Assembly (NCBI GenBank): GCA_016649675.1
Contig: JAENXG010000011.1
Span: 1-23,679, forward strand
Origin: Methyloceanibacter sp.
GTDB lineage: Bacteria > Pseudomonadota > Alphaproteobacteria > Rhizobiales > Methyloligellaceae
Length of the DNA: 23,679 nucleotides
Direction of reading: 5' to 3'
The notes beneath the pieces were generated by a model. It was not told the origin of the DNA. It worked only from the letters and a program-made list of their open reading frames with translations, and did no database searches. Positions 19,607 to 23,679 of the stretch are shown piece by piece. A program made the translations under genes and the position numbers. Numbering within the stretch: position 1 is the first letter of the stretch; each line of letters opens with the position of its first letter.

Positions 19607-20560
19607 ATGCGCACCTATCTCGATTTCGAAAAACCGATCGCCGAGCTGGAAAGCAAGGTCGCCGAGCTGAAGGCGCTTGCCCTCGAGCAGCGCTCCGTCT
19701 CGATCGAGGAGGAGCTCGCCAAGCTCGAAGGCAAGGCCAAGGCGGCCTTGGAAGAGACCTATGCGGAGCTCACCCCGTGGCAGAAGACGCAAGTCGCCCG
19801 CCACCCGGAGCGGCCGCACTTCAAGCACTATGTCGACGGTCTCGTGGAGGACTTCACGCCGCTCTCGGGCGATCGCTTCTTCGGCGAGGACCAGGCCATT
19901 CTTGGCGGCATCGGCCGTCTCTCAGGCCGCTCGGTGATGCTCATCGGCCATGAGAAGGGCTCCGACACCGAGGGCCGTATCAAGCATAATTTCGGCATGG
20001 CGCGGCCCGAGGGCTATCGCAAGGCCGTGCGGCTCATGGAGATGGCAGACCGCTTCGGGCTTCCCGTGGTGAGTCTCGTCGATACGGCAGGGGCCTATCC
20101 CGGCATCGGCGCCGAGGAGCGGGGCCAGGCCGAGGCGATTGCCCGCTCGACGGACTGCTGCCTCAGCCTTGGGGTTCCCATCGTAGCGGTCATCATCGGC
20201 GAGGGGGGGTCCGGGGGCGCGGTGGCCATCGCCACGGCCAATCGGGTCTATATGCTCGAGCACGCCATCTACACGGTCGCTTCGCCCGAGGCGGCAGCCT
20301 CGATCCTGTGGAAGGATTCGACGCGCGCCGTGGACGCGGCCACCAACATGAAGATCACGGCCCAGGATCTGATCAGGCTCGGCATTGTCGACGGAATCAT
20401 CCCCGAACCCATCGGCGGCGCGCATCGCGACGGGATCGAGGTCATTAAGGCCACGGGCGACACCATCCTCAAGACGCTCGCCGAATTCGACCACCTCACC
20501 CGCCAGGAGATTCGCACCGATCGGCGTGAGAAATTCCTGGCCATGGGCCGGTCGAGCTGA
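19607..20560 (+). CDS. accA: Acetyl-CoA carboxylase carboxyltransferase subunit alpha
   Basis: The 317-residue protein begins MRTYLDFEKPIAELESKVAE, the usual AccA start. It contains LSGDRFFGEDQAILGGIG, VDTAGAYPGIGAEERGQAEA, GEGGSGGAVAIA and YTVASPEAAASILWKD. With AccD it transfers the carboxyl group from biotin to acetyl-CoA, giving malonyl-CoA for fatty acid synthesis. ATG 19607 is fixed by family alignment; the frame is open to TTG 19541, but that part is leader. A TTGACA at 19498-19503 could be a -35 element, though no good -10 is placed correctly. A weak terminator follows the stop. Confidence 0.95.
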   Translation: MRTYLDFEKPIAELESKVAELKALALEQRSVSIEEELAKLEGKAKAALEETYAELTPWQKTQVARHPERPHFKHYVDGLVEDFTPLSGDRFFGEDQAILGGIGRLSGRSVMLIGHEKGSDTEGRIKHNFGMARPEGYRKAVRLMEMADRFGLPVVSLVDTAGAYPGIGAEERGQAEAIARSTDCCLSLGVPIVAVIIGEGGSGGAVAIATANRVYMLEHAIYTVASPEAAASILWKDSTRAVDAATNMKITAQDLIRLGIVDGIIPEPIGGAHRDGIEVIKATGDTILKTLAEFDHLTRQEIRTDRREKFLAMGRSS

Positions 20561-20590
20561 CGGCGGACGCCCAAAAAAGCGCCATTTTTT
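20561..20590 (+). terminator. Possible terminator of accA
   Basis: GGCG directly after the accA stop can pair with CGCC (20580-20583), followed by A and six T residues (20585-20590). An A/T-only stem (CAAAAAA/TTTTTTG) is an alternative fold. The stem is short, so the call is tentative. Confidence 0.35.
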
Positions 20591-20731
20591 GAGTCCAATT
20601 GGGTGGCAAGCAGGCTTATACTAACGGCCAATCGGGGAAAGCCGAAGCGCCGGCGCCTCGTCAGAAGCGCTAAACTTCGCCTTAACCTCTCAAGCTTGAT
20701 CTTGGCCGAGGTGCGCAAGGGGCACTCGCGT

Positions 20732-21682
20732 ATGCTTCGTTCAAGAGGGATCACGACCGTAATCGCGGCGTGCGTGGTGGCTTCGGTCGCCGCGCTGGCT
20801 GGCTGCGGCCAGTTCTCGCCGCCTTACATGAAGCCGCTCTCGGCTCAGACCCAGGCCCTTCTCGCCGAGAAGGGCATGACCGAGGATTCGCCGGTTCTCA
20901 TCCGCATCTTCAAGGCCGAATCAGAGCTCGAAGTGTGGAAGGCAAAGGACGACGGCCGCTTCTACCTCTTCAAGACCTATCCGATTTGCAGCTATTCCGG
21001 GGATCTCGGGCCGAAGGTGTCGCAGGGCGACCGGCAGGCGCCGGAAGGGTTCTATCTCGTCTCGCTCGACCAGATGAACCCGCGGAGCAAATACCACCTT
21101 TCCTTCAATATCGGCTTCCCCAACGCCTATGACCGCGCCTATGGCCGCACCGGCCAAGACATCATGGTGCATGGCGACTGCACGTCAGCGGGCTGCTACG
21201 CGATGACCGACGGGGTGGTCGAGGAGATCTTCATCCTTGCGCGCCAGGCGCTCGAGGGCGGGCAGACGGCGTTTCAGATCCAGGCCTATCCGTTCCGCAT
21301 GACCGCGGCCAACATGGCGGCGCATAAGGACGATCAGTGGTACGATTTCTGGAAGAACCTGAAAGAGGGCTACGACTATTTCGAGGTCAGCCACCTGCCG
21401 CCCAAGATCGAGGTGTGCGACAAGCATTACCTGGTCAATGCCGCCTTCGTGAATCCTGGGGTCAGGCCCAGTCCGACCGGCGCTTGCCCGGCCTTTGCGA
21501 GGCTGCCGGTGTCGCGTGCCCCCGCCCAGCAGGAAGCCAAGGCCAAGCCCGCACCGATCAAAGGCTACTCCGCCTCTCTCACCAAGCCGCTCGGCAGCAT
21601 CTTGGGACTGAGCTTCGGACCCTCCAAGCCTGCTGACCGCGCCTTCACCCTCGGGCCGGCGACGCCGACGGTCGGAAAGTAG
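20732..21682 (+). CDS. YafK-type L,D-transpeptidase, predicted lipoprotein
   Basis: The 316-residue protein has an N-terminal hydrophobic segment ending in a lipobox (AALAGCGQF), so it is probably a lipoprotein. The YkuD/YafK L,D-transpeptidase domain (about residues 50-200) contains GDRQAPEGFYLV, then IMVHGDCTSAGCYAMTD with catalytic Cys155 and His147. Family knowledge: such enzymes cross-link peptidoglycan stems at position 3, join proteins to them, or (E. coli YafK/DpaA) remove such links. Which reaction applies here is unknown. The C-terminal 100 residues or so are Pro/Ala-rich. ATG 20732 is chosen because the signal sequence follows directly. A close paralogue begins 64 bases downstream. 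Confidence 0.88.
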   Translation: MLRSRGITTVIAACVVASVAALAGCGQFSPPYMKPLSAQTQALLAEKGMTEDSPVLIRIFKAESELEVWKAKDDGRFYLFKTYPICSYSGDLGPKVSQGDRQAPEGFYLVSLDQMNPRSKYHLSFNIGFPNAYDRAYGRTGQDIMVHGDCTSAGCYAMTDGVVEEIFILARQALEGGQTAFQIQAYPFRMTAANMAAHKDDQWYDFWKNLKEGYDYFEVSHLPPKIEVCDKHYLVNAAFVNPGVRPSPTGACPAFARLPVSRAPAQQEAKAKPAPIKGYSASLTKPLGSILGLSFGPSKPADRAFTLGPATPTVGK

Positions 21683-21746
21683 CAGTCGCGGCGAGCCGGA
21701 CGTCAGAGTCGTGCTTTCTCTCTCTCCTGAGCTCTGAAGGTCCAAG

Positions 21747-22580
21747 GTGCGCGCTCTCACGTTCCTCCTCATCGCCATGCTGATCGGCGCCGGCTTCTAT
21801 TTGCTGTCGCCGGAGGGGCGGGGGCTGCTCGACCGCATGCGCATCAACATGATGCGCACGGAGAACCAGGCTCGCTACCGGTCAGGCCGGCCCCTGCCTG
21901 GCACCCCCGACCTCGCCCGCCTCGACGAGCGGCTTGCCGCGCACGGCGTGAAGCTCGGCGTGCCGGTGGTGGTGCGCATCTTCAAGCTCGAATCGGAGCT
22001 TGAGCTTTGGGTCGAGAAGGATGGACGCTTCGTCCGCTTCGCCACCTATCCGGTCTGTCTCTGGTCGGGGCGGCTCGGGCCTAAAGTCAAAGAGGGCGAC
22101 CGGCAGGCGCCGGAGGGCTTCTACACGGTCGCCGCCGAGCAGCTCAATCCGAACAGCCGCTGGCACCGCGCCTTCAATCTCGGCTTCCCCAACGCCTACG
22201 ACCAGACGCAGGGGCGCAACGGCTCCTTCATCATGGTGCATGGCGGATGCTCCTCGATCGGCTGCTTCGCCATGACCGATCCGGTGGTCGATGAGCTGTG
22301 GCGGTTCGTCGAGGCGGCGCTCGACCAGGGAGAGGGGCGGGTGCCGGTCCACGTGTTTCCCTTCCGCATGACCGACCGCAATTTTGCGGCGCGGAAGGGC
22401 AATCGATGGGGGAGCTTCTGGGCCGACCTGAAGACGGGCTACGACATGTTCGAGGCGCGCCATCTCCCGCCGGTGGTCAGCGTGTGCAAAGGCCGCTACG
22501 TGTTCGAGCCGGGAAGCACGGAGACCGTCGGCCGCCCGGTCGAGGAGCGCTGCCCGCCGGAAGTCGCCGGCAATCCGTAA
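21747..22580 (+). CDS. YafK-type L,D-transpeptidase, predicted membrane-anchored paralogue
   Basis: The 277-residue protein is a paralogue of the preceding gene product. They share VRIFKxESELExW, GPKV-x-x-GDRQAPEGFY, NxGFPNAYD and the active site VHGGCSSIGCFAMTD (His165, Cys173). Its N terminus is an uncleaved-looking helix (LTFLLIAMLIGAGFYLLS) without a lipobox cysteine, so it is probably anchored in the inner membrane. The start is GTG 21747, preceded by AAGG. It lacks the long Pro/Ala-rich tail of its neighbour. Tandem placement suggests gene duplication followed by a change of cellular location. It ends two bases from the convergent permease gene. Confidence 0.87.
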   Translation: MRALTFLLIAMLIGAGFYLLSPEGRGLLDRMRINMMRTENQARYRSGRPLPGTPDLARLDERLAAHGVKLGVPVVVRIFKLESELELWVEKDGRFVRFATYPVCLWSGRLGPKVKEGDRQAPEGFYTVAAEQLNPNSRWHRAFNLGFPNAYDQTQGRNGSFIMVHGGCSSIGCFAMTDPVVDELWRFVEAALDQGEGRVPVHVFPFRMTDRNFAARKGNRWGSFWADLKTGYDMFEARHLPPVVSVCKGRYVFEPGSTETVGRPVEERCPPEVAGNP

Positions 22581-22582
22581 CT

Positions 22583-23679
22583 TTAAACCGGCCAGAAGAA
22601 CGCAATCAGCGGCACGCCGACGGCGAGAACGATCAGCGAGAGCGGCAGCCCGAGCCGCCAGTAGTCGCCGAAGCGGTAGCCACCCGGGCCCATCACCAGC
22701 GTGTTGCATTGGTGCCCGATCGGCGTGAGGAAGTCGCAGGCCGCTCCGATCGCGACCGCCATCAGGAAGGGATCGGGATTATAGCCGAGCTTGCTTGCGA
22801 CGCTTGCGCCGATGGGCGCCATGACGAGAACCGTGGCGGCGTTGTTGAGGAAGGGCGTCACCGCCATGGCCGCAGCGAGCAAGAGGGCGAGCGCCGCGGT
22901 TGCCGGCATGTGAGCCGCCACGTGTGACAGCGCCGCCGCGATCAACTCCGTGCCGCCGGTCGTGCGCAGCGCATCGCTCACCGGGATCAGCGCGCCGAGC
23001 ATCACCAGGATCGGCCATTCGATCGCATCGTAGGCTTCACGCAAGGAGAGCGAGCCGGCGAGCAACAGGACCACGGCGGCGCCGAAAAAGGCGACGGCCA
23101 CAGGCACCACATTGAAGGCGACGAGCACCATGGCCGCGGCAAGAACGCCCACGGGAAGCAGGCTTGCTTTCCGGCCGATGCGAAGATCGCGCTCGGCCAG
23201 CGGCAGGCAGTGAAGCTCGCCAAGCGTCTCGGGCATGATGGTCAGATTGCCTTGCAACACGATGACATCGCCGGCTTTCAGCTTCACCGAGCGCAGGCGA
23301 TGGGCGATGCGTCGGCCTTTGCGGCTCACCGCCAGCAGGTTGACGCCGTGGCGGTCGTGCAGCTTGAGCTGCCCAACGGAGCTCCCGACAAGCTCGGAGT
23401 CCGGGGTGACGACGGCCTCCATGATGCCGACCTCGTCGGTCGGCGTGTCCCGCTCTTGGGCCTTGTGGTCGCGGGTGAGCGTCAGCTTCTCCAGCGCGAC
23501 GACCCGTTCGAGCGCCGATGGCTCGCCGCGCAAGATGAAATGTCCCCGGCCTTGATCACCACATTGCCGGCAGGCTCGTAGCGCCGCGTGCTGCCTCTGA
23601 GCAGCGCGATCACCTCGATTTCGTCCTCGCTGAGCGCTTCGAGGGCCTTCACGGTCAGGTCGACCGCCGGCGAATCCAC
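22583..23679 (-). pseudogene. SLC13-type permease with TrkA-C domains, frameshifted and cut by the window end
   Basis: Reading from the window edge, the frame encodes a first TrkA-C (RCK-C) domain (DEIEVIALLRGSTRRYEP, then VVIKAGD) and breaks at about 23541. The expected continuation, FILRGEPSALERVVALEKL, is in another frame. It goes on through a second TrkA-C domain (VLQGNLTIMPETLGEL), several membrane helices and the SLC13 signatures LNNAATVLVMAPI and DFLTPIGHQCNTLVMGPGGY. One extra base near 23541-23547 joins the two parts. The family transports dicarboxylates, sulfate or other anions with sodium; TrkA-C-containing members are often sulfate-type. The substrate cannot be told from this. The N-terminal half lies outside the window. 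Confidence 0.78.

Noticed and set aside
1..23679. CRISPR arrays, tRNA or rRNA genes
   Set aside because: No regularly spaced repeats and no cloverleaf or rRNA-like sequence was seen on either strand by eye. A tRNAscan or Rfam search was not possible.

Overview
The window is GC-rich chromosomal DNA from an alphaproteobacterium, most likely of the order Hyphomicrobiales (Rhizobiales). The evidence is gene content and order: a SUV3-like RNA helicase followed by an S4-domain protein, fdxA and carD; a DUF3108 gene divergent from rpmB; cobS-cobT next to a J-domain gene and a BolA gene; aroK-aroB followed by a CorC/HlyC-type gene; and xerD followed by accA. Two types of short palindromic repeat resemble the dispersed intergenic repeats of rhizobial genomes. 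I recognise this from memory and ran no search.

Layout. 1-1152: end of an unidentified gene and a frameshifted nuclease-like gene. 1174-1275: a nested palindromic element. 1299-2564 (minus): carD and fdxA, separated by 360 bp of structured non-coding DNA with a terminator and three perfect hairpins. 2908-4592 (plus): a CHASE-GGDEF-EAL signalling gene broken by an internal deletion. 4612-7784 (minus): S4 protein and SUV3-like helicase, probably one operon. 8127-8999 (minus) and 9227-9532 (plus): DUF3108 protein and ribosomal protein L28, divergent. 9529-14324 (minus): phytase/esterase-like protein, CobT, CobS and a J-domain protein, with a BolA gene divergent at 14404. 14770-14858: remnant of a CsbD-type gene cut off by a partial repeat. 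14891-18011 (minus): aroK, aroB and a CorC-type membrane protein, coupled by overlapping ATGA codons. 18212-22580 (plus): small membrane protein, xerD, accA and two tandem YafK-type L,D-transpeptidases. 22583-23679 (minus): a frameshifted SLC13-type permease running off the window.

Most of the content is housekeeping: transcription control (CarD), RNA metabolism (helicase, S4), translation (L28), shikimate pathway (AroK, AroB), fatty acid synthesis (AccA), chromosome dimer resolution (XerD), envelope (L,D-transpeptidases) and metal or Fe-S functions (CobST, FdxA, BolA). I saw no tRNA or rRNA gene, CRISPR array, complete insertion sequence or prophage, and no clear new multi-gene defence or metabolic system. 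The best leads are the non-coding structures between fdxA and carD, a palindromic repeat whose end supplies the stop codon of two different genes, and four damaged genes. Two of those have single-base shifts that could be assembly errors.
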